Assembly (NCBI RefSeq): GCF_017908035.1
Contig: NZ_JAEQMU010000001.1
Coordinates: 1,426,001-1,490,000 of the forward strand
Direction: 5' to 3'
Length of the DNA: 64,000 nt
Source of the DNA: Sphingobacterium tabacisoli
GTDB lineage: Bacteria > Bacteroidota > Bacteroidia > Sphingobacteriales > Sphingobacteriaceae
This document shows positions 16,609 through 25,286 of this stretch, in pieces (within the stretch, counting starts at the first letter, position 1; every line of letters begins with the position of its first letter). A program made the translations under genes and the position numbers. Under the pieces are notes generated by a model. It had not been told where the DNA came from. It ran no database searches and saw nothing but the letters and a program-made list of their open reading frames with translations.

Positions 16609-19600
16609 TTATAAATTTACTTTCAATCCCAAACTGAATGTTCTAACAGGTGGACTGTATTCATACTCAGGATCAATTCCTGTACTAGTCTTTGCCCATA
16701 ATATCCCTAGATTATTGGCCAAAGCGAATACCTGCCAACGGATTTTCCGTTGCGAAAAGCCAGATGAAAAACTATAGCCTAACCGCAGATCTGTAAACCG
16801 AACGCAATCCGCAGGCTCGATATTAGCCTCTGAACGTGCGTAGAAGGTATCTCTATTTGCATCGGCAGGATATACCATTGAAGGCACAGTAGTGTTCGAT
16901 TCATCTCCCGCTTTTTGCCATCGATCATAATAATCAGAATGGGAAGCCCAGTTGTTAAAAAGACCACTGTATCCTATGCTCTGTTTCTGAAAATAATGCC
17001 CAAACTTGAATGCTAAATTGAATGACAACTCTAGACTTTTATAAGACAGCGTATTTCGTAACATACCGTGATATGGGGATAGACCTGAGCCGTGATATTT
17101 TAAGTATTGTAACGAATCTCGCATCATCTGACTGTAGTTCTTAGAAATATCGCCTTTATAATATCCCTGAGGATCACCATTTGTAGGATCTAAACCTGCG
17201 TATCGATAACTAAAAACAGGATAAAATGTCTTGTCTTTTAAAGGAGTAAGTTTTGATCCGGAACCCGTCACATAGGTACTCGTCGCGCCAACATTACCGT
17301 AAAACTTCGTTACGATATCTTTTACATAGGAAAGTGAAAATGATCCGATCCAAGACCAATTAGCTTTTTTCACCTGACTACTTAAAGAAAGGTCTATTCC
17401 GCGGCCTTTTAGCTCCGCTACGTTTCTATTTACAGTTATAAACCCAGTCGTAGGATCTATCGGATTGCCCGAAATCAAATCTGTTGATAGTTTATTGAAG
17501 TATTCCAAAGAACCGGACAGCTTTCTATTCCACAATGAAAACTCTAACGACATATTTGTCATACGTACATCTTCCCATTTCAGCTCTAGGTTGGGTAGGT
17601 TAGCGATCAATGCATAAGGGGCGCCTGTATATTGTGCATTAGGCAAATAGGTCAACGTAGTTTCTGTATGAGCACCACCTGCTATATTGCCACTGTGGCC
17701 GTAAGTCAAGCGAAATTTGAGCAAATCCAACCAGGGTATTTCTTTAAACAGCTTATTTTCAGAAATCGTCCACATTGCTCCTGTTGACCAGAGCGGATTC
17801 CATCGGTCATTGGTACGTACTCCAAATAGATTCGATGCATCTTTACGCATCGATGCTGTAATGGTAAATTGCCGACCTATATCGTATCCTGCATTGAGAT
17901 ACATGGATATAAATCGGGTCGTCATGCCTCCGAAACCTCCATATGCTGGTATGCGTGCCCTACCACCAATCCCTGCAAACATCGGGTAGGTATTGACATA
18001 GTCAACCTGTTGATGCGTTAATATATCAGTATTATAGCCGTATGTCCGAAAAGAGGCACTTTCACTCTGTTTATTGGAAAACTCTGCCCCTGCAAAGAGA
18101 TGGAGATAATGGTCCTCAAAAAACTGTCTATCGATAGCCAATTGTCCCCGCAATCTATGACTATGCATACGACTGCTATTCCGATCCATAATCGCCCCCT
18201 TAGGGATCGGATAATTCATAACCCCATTAGAAATCTGTGTAAATCTATTAACTAGACTACGGGTAAAGTAAGAGTTTTCGGTATAAAGGTCTTCTAGATC
18301 GGACAGTTCCTGCTCGTAACCGTACTGTACAGTTAGTTTAGACCAGTCAAAAATATCATAATCCATTTGAAAACCAAGATTGGTATATCGTGACTTGGTA
18401 TTGCTAATAGCCTCTTTTATATCATCTACGGGTCTAAAATGCCAGTCCATCAAAGCTCCGTTCCCAACGCTATCCACAAAATGGATATTATAATCTCTCG
18501 GTATGGCTAGACTTTCGCCGCTATCACTAACCAATCTAGCATAGGGATACATTGAAGATTTGCCTCCCATTGGATTCAACGGATACAATGATGCAGATCT
18601 GACTTGTTTTCGCTCACTATTTGCTAATAACACGTTAAGTCCGATGTTTAATTTCGAAAATGGGCGGATATTATTTGTCCATTTTAAGCTATAACGATCT
18701 GCAGACGCTCCTTTTATTTCTCCATCCTCTTTGTTTATACCTCCAGACAAACTGTATCTGTACTTATCAGAACCACCTGCCATGGATAGATTATACTGCT
18801 GGTTTTTCTTTGTCTGATATACATACTTTTCAAGATCATTTCGGTAGTCATAAGTACGCAATAGGTTTATTTTCTGTTCTCCGATTTCGGAGCTTAAGGA
18901 TCCTTTCTCCACAGCATATAACAACTCAACAACGGGCGAAAAGACATACAATCGCGAATTTGCATTGTTATATGTATTATCGTAATGCCTTTTTTCAAAA
19001 AGCATCCTTTCAATATCTATGAAATCAGAAGAGGAAATAGTGGGGTAGCGAAACAGATTCACTCTTTCAGACAACGAACTACTTGTCGAAAAAGATAGCT
19101 GTGGTCGTCCATACTTCCCTCCCTTTGATGTGATCACAATCACACCGTTTCCGGCCCGCGCACCCCAGATCGAAGTTGCCGCAGCGTCCCGAAGTAATGT
19201 AACGGAAGCTATATCATCCGGATTTATATTATTAATATCTCCTTCAAACGGAAAATTATCCAATACAATTAAAGGAGAAGAAGCTGAGCTCATTGTATTG
19301 ATCCCTCTAATGTGCAATTGGGGAGAACTTCCTCTATTATCAAACAATAGACCTGGCGCAACACCATCCAATCTATTTAGGATATTTGTTACTACTCTAG
19401 AGTTTATCAGAGCGCTGTCAATATGTACAAAGCTTCCCGTAGCTCGCTCCTTTGCTAGCTTTTGATATCCGGTTGATACGACTTCGACTTCTTCAATCTG
19501 TTTTTCACCAGTCTGTAGGGCGATATTCAATAATGTAGCTGTATTCTCATAGGCAACCCGTTGCTCCTTGTATCCGATATGTTTTATAGTTAATACCCCT

Positions 19601-19980
19601 GTAGGCTTGTCTACGCTGATCGTAAACCTCCCCTCCTTATCCGTGCGCGCATGCTTCTTCTCTATTGTGACGGATACCCCTTCGATAGCTTGCCCATCGT
19701 TAGCCGAGCGCACCTCGCCACGAAGTACAAATTGAATTAGGCCATTGGCCTCCTGCCCGTAAGCAGGAGAAACCAAAAAGCCAATACACAACACACAGAA
19801 AATCATAAACACCACGTCACTGCGAGACCGCCCAAGCGGGAGAAGCAGTCTATATCTATTATTTTGCATTTTCGAGCAGGAATAGTCCCACCACTTTGGG
19901 CAGTTCTCTCCCACCCCTAAAAAATCTCTCATTTTTAAAGTAAATTTTAGCAACCTAGATGATACACCAGTTCCGGTCAT
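16609..19980 (-). CDS. RagA/SusC TonB-dependent outer-membrane transporter lacking STN domain (module I)
   Basis: A TonB-dependent receptor of 1123 codons. A better start may be the ATG at 19869, which gives MQNNRYRLLLPLGRSR and a signal segment ending SPAYGQ. Then come a carboxypeptidase-like regulatory domain (GEVRSANDGQAIEGVSV), a plug starting at VVSTGYQKLAKERATGSF and a 22-strand barrel that ends SLGLKVNL. Unlike the SusC proteins of modules II, III and V it lacks the N-terminal STN signalling domain, and there is no FecR or sigma gene upstream, so it cannot use the usual trans-envelope signalling. Upstream lies a structured, AT-rich region and the accessory island. Confidence 0.9.
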   Translation of the reverse strand: MTGTGVSSRLLKFTLKMRDFLGVGENCPKWWDYSCSKMQNNRYRLLLPLGRSRSDVVFMIFCVLCIGFLVSPAYGQEANGLIQFVLRGEVRSANDGQAIEGVSVTIEKKHARTDKEGRFTISVDKPTGVLTIKHIGYKEQRVAYENTATLLNIALQTGEKQIEEVEVVSTGYQKLAKERATGSFVHIDSALINSRVVTNILNRLDGVAPGLLFDNRGSSPQLHIRGINTMSSASSPLIVLDNFPFEGDINNINPDDIASVTLLRDAAATSIWGARAGNGVIVITSKGGKYGRPQLSFSTSSSLSERVNLFRYPTISSSDFIDIERMLFEKRHYDNTYNNANSRLYVFSPVVELLYAVEKGSLSSEIGEQKINLLRTYDYRNDLEKYVYQTKKNQQYNLSMAGGSDKYRYSLSGGINKEDGEIKGASADRYSLKWTNNIRPFSKLNIGLNVLLANSERKQVRSASLYPLNPMGGKSSMYPYARLVSDSGESLAIPRDYNIHFVDSVGNGALMDWHFRPVDDIKEAISNTKSRYTNLGFQMDYDIFDWSKLTVQYGYEQELSDLEDLYTENSYFTRSLVNRFTQISNGVMNYPIPKGAIMDRNSSRMHSHRLRGQLAIDRQFFEDHYLHLFAGAEFSNKQSESASFRTYGYNTDILTHQQVDYVNTYPMFAGIGGRARIPAYGGFGGMTTRFISMYLNAGYDIGRQFTITASMRKDASNLFGVRTNDRWNPLWSTGAMWTISENKLFKEIPWLDLLKFRLTYGHSGNIAGGAHTETTLTYLPNAQYTGAPYALIANLPNLELKWEDVRMTNMSLEFSLWNRKLSGSLEYFNKLSTDLISGNPIDPTTGFITVNRNVAELKGRGIDLSLSSQVKKANWSWIGSFSLSYVKDIVTKFYGNVGATSTYVTGSGSKLTPLKDKTFYPVFSYRYAGLDPTNGDPQGYYKGDISKNYSQMMRDSLQYLKYHGSGLSPYHGMLRNTLSYKSLELSFNLAFKFGHYFQKQSIGYSGLFNNWASHSDYYDRWQKAGDESNTTVPSMVYPADANRDTFYARSEANIEPADCVRFTDLRLGYSFSSGFSQRKIRWQVFALANNLGILWAKTSTGIDPEYEYSPPVRTFSLGLKVNL

Positions 19981-20051
19981 CGTTACTAGTCACTAGTCAC
20001 TGGTTCAATAAAAAATTAACTGAATGAAATCGCGGAAATGCCTTTGCGGTC

Positions 20052-20167
20052 TATAATTGGGATCTTAGGTTTTAATTGGCAAATACAACGATCTAAGTCA
20101 TCCTAAATGACTAAGCATCCGAAGCTACTCCGGGGCCGAAATAATGTTTTGTTGTAATTGTTTTTTT
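20052..20167 (+). ncRNA. Possible antisense RNA upstream of module I susC
   Basis: The plus strand reads TATAATTG (20052-20059, near TAnnTTTG), five bases, then TTAGGTTTTAAT, the same arrangement as in the FecR-SusC gaps of modules III-V. A small hairpin (AGTCAT/ATGACT near 20078) and a T-run (20160-20167) follow. No good -33 box and no strong terminator stem are seen, so this may be a decayed member of the family. Confidence 0.3.
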
Positions 20168-20227
20168 GTTTCCATTTTTAGCTTTGTTTACCAAAGCCTC
20201 ATCGAAGAGAATTGTCCCCCTAAAGGG

Positions 20228-20345
20228 CCAGACCTATCTTGTTAAGCCAAACGAGCCCGGGTAGGAATCCGGGGAGAACTAAACAAGGTTTAATTCTCAG
20301 AAGCAAAAACAAGAAGGTCTGGTACCCACGATTAAAATCATGGGG
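20228..20345. other. Structured intergenic element (long imperfect stem and two hairpins)
   Basis: CCAGACCT-AT-CTTGTT (20228-20243) pairs with AACAAG-A-AGGTCTGG (20308-20322). Inside lies CCCGG/CCGGG (about 20256-20274), and next to it CCCACGATT/AATCATGGG (about 20325-20344). An open frame across it (20220-20435, minus) is made of these stems and is not a convincing gene. It lies upstream of the module I susC and may be its leader RNA or the edge of a mobile element. Confidence 0.5.
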
Positions 20346-20516
20346 TATCTTTACCAGACGCTCACTTGTCCTCTTAGCTTCTAACTGAATTCCTACGTTC
20401 GTTCGGCTTTTATGAGGCAACTTTAAAGTGAGCACCTAAATATAATCTATATGGTGCATCAAATTTATCTAATCATACCAAATAATAAAACTTAATAAAT
20501 CAAATATAAGAACAAT

Positions 20517-20554
20517 AATCAGAAAAGTCAACATATATGTTGACTTTTCTGATT
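20517..20554. promoter_or_regulatory. Perfect 38-bp palindrome before the XRE gene
   Basis: The 19 bases 20517-20535 are exactly inverted in 20536-20554 (centre AACATATATGTT), with no spacer. It is followed by GCCTTTTTTT on the plus strand. It may be a terminator for either strand, or the operator of the XRE repressor whose start is 24 bp downstream. Confidence 0.7.
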
Positions 20555-20577
20555 GCCTTTTTTTCGAAATTGACACA

Positions 20578-20808
20578 ATGGAAGAAATGTCGAGTTCTGA
20601 GTTTAAAATAAAATTAGGTGAAAGAATTCTTAAATTGAGAAGTTCACTTGATTTGTCCCAAGAACAGTTAGCCCATTCAATCGGAAAAGACAAACAATTC
20701 ATAAACAGATATGAAGTTCATGGAGCCAATCCTACTGCATTCACCTTAGTAAAACTAGCGAAAGCTTTAAAGGTGACCACCTGCGAGCTGCTAGATTTTT
20801 CAGAATAA
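20578..20808 (+). CDS. XRE-family helix-turn-helix regulator
   Basis: A 76-residue single-domain DNA-binding protein. The HTH_3 fold covers about residues 10-70: LGERILKLRSSLDLSQEQLA, then the recognition helix in KDKQFINRYE, ending TTCELLDF. It is typical of stand-alone repressors on mobile or accessory regions. A second ATG (20587) may be the start. A perfect 38-bp palindrome lies immediately upstream and could be its own operator. The CbrC gene follows on the same strand. The AT-rich base content differs from the Sus modules. Confidence 0.85.
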   Translation: MEEMSSSEFKIKLGERILKLRSSLDLSQEQLAHSIGKDKQFINRYEVHGANPTAFTLVKLAKALKVTTCELLDFSE

Positions 20809-20861
20809 AAGATCTTTATAGTTTGATATAAAGACACGAACGCACTTCACAAAATATAAAG

Positions 20862-21404
20862 ATGGAACTACCAAAATTTAAATATAGCCCAAACGCATAT
20901 AGACTTGACCTTTTTGAAAATGTTGAAGGTGTTTGCTCTATATGTAACGAAAAGAGACAAATTAAATATACTGGTTCATTCTATAGTATGGAAAGCCCTG
21001 AATACATTTGCCCTTGGTGTATAGCAAATGGGAAAGCATCTGAAAAACACAATGGAGATTTTAACGATTATTGTGGAATTGAAGGTGTTTCGCCTGACCC
21101 AAACGACCCTGAACCAAGTATTAAAAAAGAACACTTAATTGAAATTACAAACAGAACACCAAGTTATACTTCTTGGCAGCAAGAAGTATGGTTGACTCAT
21201 TGTAATGAGCCTTGTGCTTTTATTGGATATGCGGACAGTAAATTAATCGAACCATTTTTAGACGAACTTAAAGATGATATTGAAAATTCGGGCATTCCAA
21301 CAGAGTACATAACAAAAGGACTTACAAAAGACAGCGACTTAGGGGCTTACTTATTTCAATGTTTAGAATGCGGAAAACATAGACTTCACGTTGACTTTAC
21401 GTAA
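20862..21404 (+). CDS. CbrC family protein
   Basis: A 180-residue CbrC-like (UPF0167) protein. Cys pairs typical of a zinc-ribbon are in CSICNEKR (about residues 24-31) and CPWCIANGKA (about 48-57), with further Cys at HCNEPC and FQCLECGKHRLH near the end. CbrC of Escherichia coli is linked to colicin tolerance; here a general role in stress or toxin protection is only suggested by homology. It follows the XRE gene by 53 bp on the same strand. Confidence 0.85.
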   Translation: MELPKFKYSPNAYRLDLFENVEGVCSICNEKRQIKYTGSFYSMESPEYICPWCIANGKASEKHNGDFNDYCGIEGVSPDPNDPEPSIKKEHLIEITNRTPSYTSWQQEVWLTHCNEPCAFIGYADSKLIEPFLDELKDDIENSGIPTEYITKGLTKDSDLGAYLFQCLECGKHRLHVDFT

Positions 21405-21609
21405 AAAATACTGCCGCTAAGAAGGTATTTCCCCCTTGATGGCGCGAGATTGTAGCTCGTGTCTATACAGTTCTTATAATTAAGCATGGAGCAGTATATT
21501 CACAATAAACCCCCTGACATGAGATTCTCCCCAAAAACTAGGAAACATCATACAATAAACCCTTCCTGACGCAACGGTTATATTTAACTAAATACCTTTG
21601 GGATAGTTA

Positions 21610-21640
21610 TTGCGTATTAAATACCTTTATATTACATTTC
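21610..21640 (+). promoter_or_regulatory. Promoter of the DUF6624 gene
   Basis: TTG at 21610-21612, 20 bases, then TACATTTC at 21633-21640, a one-mismatch fit to the Bacteroidota promoter, 13 bp before the ATG. An 11-bp direct repeat TAAATACCTTT occurs at 21589-21599 and 21618-21628. Confidence 0.55.
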
Positions 21641-21653
21641 AATTTTTCATTCT

Positions 21654-22220
21654 ATGTTATACCAGGAGATAGCTACGCAATTAATTCAATTAGCTAAAAA
21701 TGATTTAGCCGTAAGAGAACAACTGCTTAGTCAAGGTAAACTCTCTGAAGGATATAATCCAGAAATGGAAGCAGTTCACAAAAGCAATACTCAAGCATTA
21801 AAAACGATTATTAAACATATAGGTTATCCCACAATAAGTAAAGTCGGGCATGAAGCAAGTGAGGCGGCATGGCTTATTATACAACATTCTATCGGAGATC
21901 CTGATTTTATGATCCATTGCTATATCGTAATGTTAGAAAATAAGGATGATATTTCTTACGAAAACATAGCTTATCTACATGACCGAATCTTAATGTATCA
22001 AAGTAAGCCTCAAAAATACGGAACCCAAATGATCAGTATAGATACACCTTACCCTGTTGAAAATATTGCCAATTTAAATAAGTATCGCATAGAAATAGGT
22101 TTACCACCACTAAGTGAAGCTCAAATTAAAAACATCCCCCCTATCCAAGACATTGAAACTATAGATAACGAAAACCCTATTTATAATGAATGGAGAAAAA
22201 AAACAGGGTGGATTAAATAA
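21654..22220 (+). CDS. DUF6624 family protein
   Basis: A 188-residue soluble protein with the DUF6624 pattern: an N-terminal helix with a DLAVREQL motif, the GYPTISKVGHEASEAAWLII block (about residues 57-76) followed by QHSIGDPDF, the AYLHDRILM helix, and the QKYGTQ motif (about 117-122) near the C-terminal third. Function is unknown; the family is found widely in bacteria, often near secretion or toxin genes. It has its own promoter-like sequence and lies within the AT-rich island. Confidence 0.8.
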   Translation: MLYQEIATQLIQLAKNDLAVREQLLSQGKLSEGYNPEMEAVHKSNTQALKTIIKHIGYPTISKVGHEASEAAWLIIQHSIGDPDFMIHCYIVMLENKDDISYENIAYLHDRILMYQSKPQKYGTQMISIDTPYPVENIANLNKYRIEIGLPPLSEAQIKNIPPIQDIETIDNENPIYNEWRKKTGWIK

Positions 22221-22288
22221 CATAATTACACCTCCACAAGGTAGGACAACAGCCTATCAAACAACACTTTAAACCCTACTCTCTCCTA

Positions 22289-22432
22289 TTACTTGACAGG
22301 CACCATCATCTGATAATCGGGTAGCTTCAGTAGCTCTTCTATCCGAGCCCCTTGCAGATCGATGCCTACCAGAGATTTATAGAAACCCAAAAACACCGCG
22401 ATGTACCCCATGTGCACGCGAGCGCAATGTCC
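22289..22432 (-). pseudogene. C-terminal gene remnant, family unknown
   Basis: A minus-strand frame between an in-frame TAA (22433-22435) and a stop at 22289-22291 reads like a protein end: HMGYIAVFLGFYKSLVGIDL, then IEELLKLPDYQMMVPVK. It has no start codon with an upstream signal, and its GC content is higher than its surroundings. I cannot name the family. It is a relic of a gene interrupted by the island. Confidence 0.4.
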
Positions 22433-22450
22433 TTAAATCAAACTTAGCTC

Positions 22451-22990
22451 TTATATAGGCCTAAAATCCATTATCTCACCATAGGGCATATTCATAATCT
22501 GAAAAATATACATCTTACGAGATTTATCTAACATATGTAATGTGTTTAAATAGATGTCCCATTCCCCAATCATCCAATTTATAAAAGCAAAATCATCATT
22601 CAAATATTCACTATAGCTTACATTCATTGAATCACCAAATTTTTTGAAAAACACATCAAACTGACTATGACTGAGCTCCAATATTATATATAGGCAGTAT
22701 TGACCGTGAATGTTTTCGTATATGTATACATCGTCAACTTTAAGATCATATAATCTTATGTCAATATCTTTATTTTTCAAAGTCCAGTTATGATTCAGTA
22801 ACTCCAGATGGTGGTTACTTATAAACTTTTCATACTTAGTTAAATCCTCATAAACAAAGTATTTTTCTTTGAAATCAGTTAAACTGGATTTATCAAATAG
22901 TACGGATTCTAAATTCATTCTTGATTTTGGTAAGTATTGAGCAAAAGCTAAATATACAGAAAGTAAAATATGTAAACAGTAGCAGGTCAT
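22451..22990 (-). CDS. Hypothetical protein coupled to the ACP-like lipoprotein (immunity-like)
   Basis: A 179-residue protein that starts directly at the stop of the lipoprotein gene (TAAATG), so translation is coupled. The first 20 residues are hydrophobic (HILLSVYLAFAQ) and could be a signal peptide; a start at the internal Met (residue 25) would give a cytosolic form. The rest is acidic and aromatic-rich, with an INWMIGEWDIYLNTLHML helix. I recognise no family. Its size, AT-rich sequence and tight coupling resemble immunity proteins paired with secreted effectors, but this is inference. Confidence 0.6.
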   Translation of the reverse strand: MTCYCLHILLSVYLAFAQYLPKSRMNLESVLFDKSSLTDFKEKYFVYEDLTKYEKFISNHHLELLNHNWTLKNKDIDIRLYDLKVDDVYIYENIHGQYCLYIILELSHSQFDVFFKKFGDSMNVSYSEYLNDDFAFINWMIGEWDIYLNTLHMLDKSRKMYIFQIMNMPYGEIMDFRPI

Positions 22991-24025
22991 TTAGCAATCG
23001 AGGGGATTAGTATAATGACTTCTTATTTCGTTTTTAAAAATAATATTAGGGCTTTTCGAGCCACTATAACCTGCCGTACCTTTGTGCCCAGCCATGTAAA
23101 TTGATATTTGTGCTCTAAAATATTGAATGATGGTCTCGTCATTTACCATTGTTACTGCATGTCTAAAATTCGAATATACCATATTCCTCCCAAATTCTGT
23201 AGCCTTAGCGGCAATAGTGGCTGCTTTTCCTGCAGATAGTAGAGTTGTTGTCCCATTCGCATTAGTATAATATAACGGCAATCCAAATACAATATTATCC
23301 ACATAAATAGTTTTGGCAGCAATCACATGATTACCTACGCTCGACACCCAAACAACTCTTAAATACGCTCTATTAAGACCTGCTTCTTGCCAATTTGCGC
23401 TGGTCGTTTGTGTAAAAGAAAAACTTTCACAATCTGTATCAAGAACTCTTTCAGCCTCCTCTTCTGTCAAATCAAAGAAAACATCATCGTCTCCATCATC
23501 TGGAGGACCGCCCACAGAACCTCCAGTCCCCCCATTTCCTCCACTACCTCCAGAACCTCCAGTTCCCCCACTTCCCCCACTACCTCCAGGACCTCCACTA
23601 CCTCCAGAACCTCCACCAACTATCGTTACTGGTTCTATTAATCTTCCGTTAACTGCATCTATAGCATTTTGTATTGTACGTATTTCCTCAGCTAATTCAT
23701 CTGAGATTTCTATATCAAATTCTTTTTCTAGAAAGATTATAAATTCAATAAAATCTAATTCATCAAATCCTAAATCATCGAATAAATTAGATTCTCCTTT
23801 AATTGCTGACTCATCAATTCCTTTATTTTCTGAAACATAACTCTCTATTAACACTGAAACAGAGCTATTTCCACCAAGCTTGGAAGAAGTGCCATATACT
23901 TCTGCTAATTTAAGATACCCCCCACTTTTTTTTTGAGTACTTGATTTTTCAAGATCCAATGATAAACTATTTTCTTTTTCACAAGAAAACAAAATAAAAA
24001 CAAAAAACAATAATATATATCTCAT
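22991..24025 (-). CDS. Lipoprotein with ACP-like domain, Gly/Ser linker and unknown C-terminal domain
   Basis: The frame is open from 24112, but the ATG at 24023-24025 begins a clear lipoprotein signal (MRYILLFFVFILFSC, Cys15), so I use it; the product has 344 residues. Residues about 55-125 match an acyl carrier protein: the FDDLGFDELDFIEF helix start, EKEFDIEISDELAEEI and a TIQNAIDAV end, but the phosphopantetheine Ser of the DSL motif is Glu (about residue 89). A glycine/serine-rich linker (about 137-172) leads to a domain of about 170 residues with a DCESF start and final NPLDC, family unknown. It is probably surface- or periplasm-anchored and is coupled to the gene downstream. Confidence 0.7.
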   Translation of the reverse strand: MRYILLFFVFILFSCEKENSLSLDLEKSSTQKKSGGYLKLAEVYGTSSKLGGNSSVSVLIESYVSENKGIDESAIKGESNLFDDLGFDELDFIEFIIFLEKEFDIEISDELAEEIRTIQNAIDAVNGRLIEPVTIVGGGSGGSGGPGGSGGSGGTGGSGGSGGNGGTGGSVGGPPDDGDDDVFFDLTEEEAERVLDTDCESFSFTQTTSANWQEAGLNRAYLRVVWVSSVGNHVIAAKTIYVDNIVFGLPLYYTNANGTTTLLSAGKAATIAAKATEFGRNMVYSNFRHAVTMVNDETIIQYFRAQISIYMAGHKGTAGYSGSKSPNIIFKNEIRSHYTNPLDC

Positions 24026-24127
24026 AAAACAATATTTATCCTCAAAATTAAACAATATTTTCAATATGTAATTAAAAAAGTATAATAAAGTCCCATACTC
24101 TAAAAAAAACACATAAAATGCTAAAAA

Positions 24128-24457
24128 TCAACAAAATACATTAAACATATTCTGAATTTCATTATGAATTTCTATGGGTAATGTTGAGAGTTCTGTATTA
24201 CCAATCATTGGAAGTTCAAAATAGCCTGCAGATATTTGACGTTCTAATTCGCGTTTGCCATATCGCTCACGAATATTCAACCGAAGATAAAACTCACACT
24301 CTTCTTCGGTTTTACAACACGAAAAAATGGTACGATGATGAGTCCAACTTAGCTGAACTAAGATAGTATTCTTGATATCTTGAGGTTGAAAGTCTAATTG
24401 TGTCCCCTCTGTTGACGCGTCAATGTTTAGAATACCCGAACATAAAATAAACTTTAG
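24128..24457 (-). pseudogene. DUF1016 (YhcG-like) nuclease remnant
   Basis: A minus-strand frame without a start codon contains the DUF1016 N-domain signature: ILVQLSWTHHRTIFSCCKTE, then YLRLNIRERYGKRELERQI and SAGYFE. A stop (TAG) lies just upstream of 24457, and the nuclease domain is missing. It belongs to a different DUF1016 subgroup from the intact copy at 25287-26306, so it is a separate relic rather than a piece of that gene. Confidence 0.7.
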
Positions 24458-24558
24458 CTAGACTAAGATGTGGACGTTTTAATTAAATAAGCTATTTTAC
24501 ACAATAAAATAAGGTCGTCAAAATAGGAATTAAATCATTCATCAAAATCTTCAGTTCC

Positions 24559-25254
24559 ATGAACTGTCCAACAATTAGTATTTTTTCAATTATCGTTTTC
24601 TCCTTTTGCACTTCGCTTTCAATTGCCCAAGAAAAACAAAAAGTCAATTATAAACACCTAACCTATCTACCTAAAGGTTACAAAAAGGATACCTCCAAAT
24701 ATCCCCTCGTGATCTATCTACACGGCGGCTCACAGAAAGGAAATGATCTGGAAAAACTAAAGGTATATGGTCTCCCCTATTTAGTGGATCAAGGTAGAGA
24801 ATTCGACTTTATCATGGTGGCTCCGCAATGCCCTGATGGGAAATATTGGTCTACAGAAAATTGGTTTGATCCGCTATACAATGAAGTAATATCAAAATAC
24901 CGTGTCGATAAAAGCCGGGTATATGTGACTGGAATAAGTATGGGGGGCTACGGAACATATAGTGCCGCGCTGGACCATCCCGAGAAGATTGCTGCTATCG
25001 TGCCATTATGTGGTGGGGTAAATGACAGTGACACCTCTCGAATTTGTGCACTCAAAGATATTCCTATCCTTACATATCACGGAACCGCTGATGAAGATAT
25101 ATCCATACAAGAAACGGAAAGGATAGCTAAGGCGCTAAAAAAATGCAGGGGGAATATTATATTTAATCGACTCAAAGATGAAGGCCATGGTATCCAATAC
25201 CTCTACGAGAATAATCCTGAGATCTATCAGTGGCTGCTGAAGCAAAAGAAATAA
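24559..25254 (+). CDS. Secreted alpha/beta-hydrolase (esterase/PHB-depolymerase-like)
   Basis: A 231-residue protein with a signal peptide (about residues 1-23, ending SLSIAQ) and an alpha/beta-hydrolase fold. The oxyanion motif LHGGSQ is near residue 55, the nucleophile elbow is GISMGG (Ser about 132), the acid lies after TYHGTADEDI and the catalytic His is in DEGHG. This is the layout of prolyl-oligopeptidase/feruloyl-esterase-like secreted enzymes, commonly found beside polysaccharide loci. It lies between the decayed and intact DUF1016 genes, with 32 bp to the latter. Confidence 0.85.
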   Translation: MNCPTISIFSIIVFSFCTSLSIAQEKQKVNYKHLTYLPKGYKKDTSKYPLVIYLHGGSQKGNDLEKLKVYGLPYLVDQGREFDFIMVAPQCPDGKYWSTENWFDPLYNEVISKYRVDKSRVYVTGISMGGYGTYSAALDHPEKIAAIVPLCGGVNDSDTSRICALKDIPILTYHGTADEDISIQETERIAKALKKCRGNIIFNRLKDEGHGIQYLYENNPEIYQWLLKQKK

Positions 25255-25286
25255 CAAACGAAGACTAGGTAGCCATCTAACTAATC

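Noticed and set aside
20220..20435. 71-residue minus-strand frame
   Set aside because: It is built from the stems of a structured element; similar frames are often annotated by chance in such elements.
21405..21480. GCGAGATTGTAGCTCGTGTC segment that looked like an insertion-sequence end
   Set aside because: No transposase, no matching inverted end and no target duplication found.
23517..23625. Short GGTGG/AGG-type repeats that look like a repeat array
   Set aside because: They are codons for the Gly/Ser linker of the lipoprotein; there are no unique spacers, so this is not CRISPR.
24181..24366. 61-residue plus-strand frame
   Set aside because: Shadow of the DUF1016 relic on the other strand.
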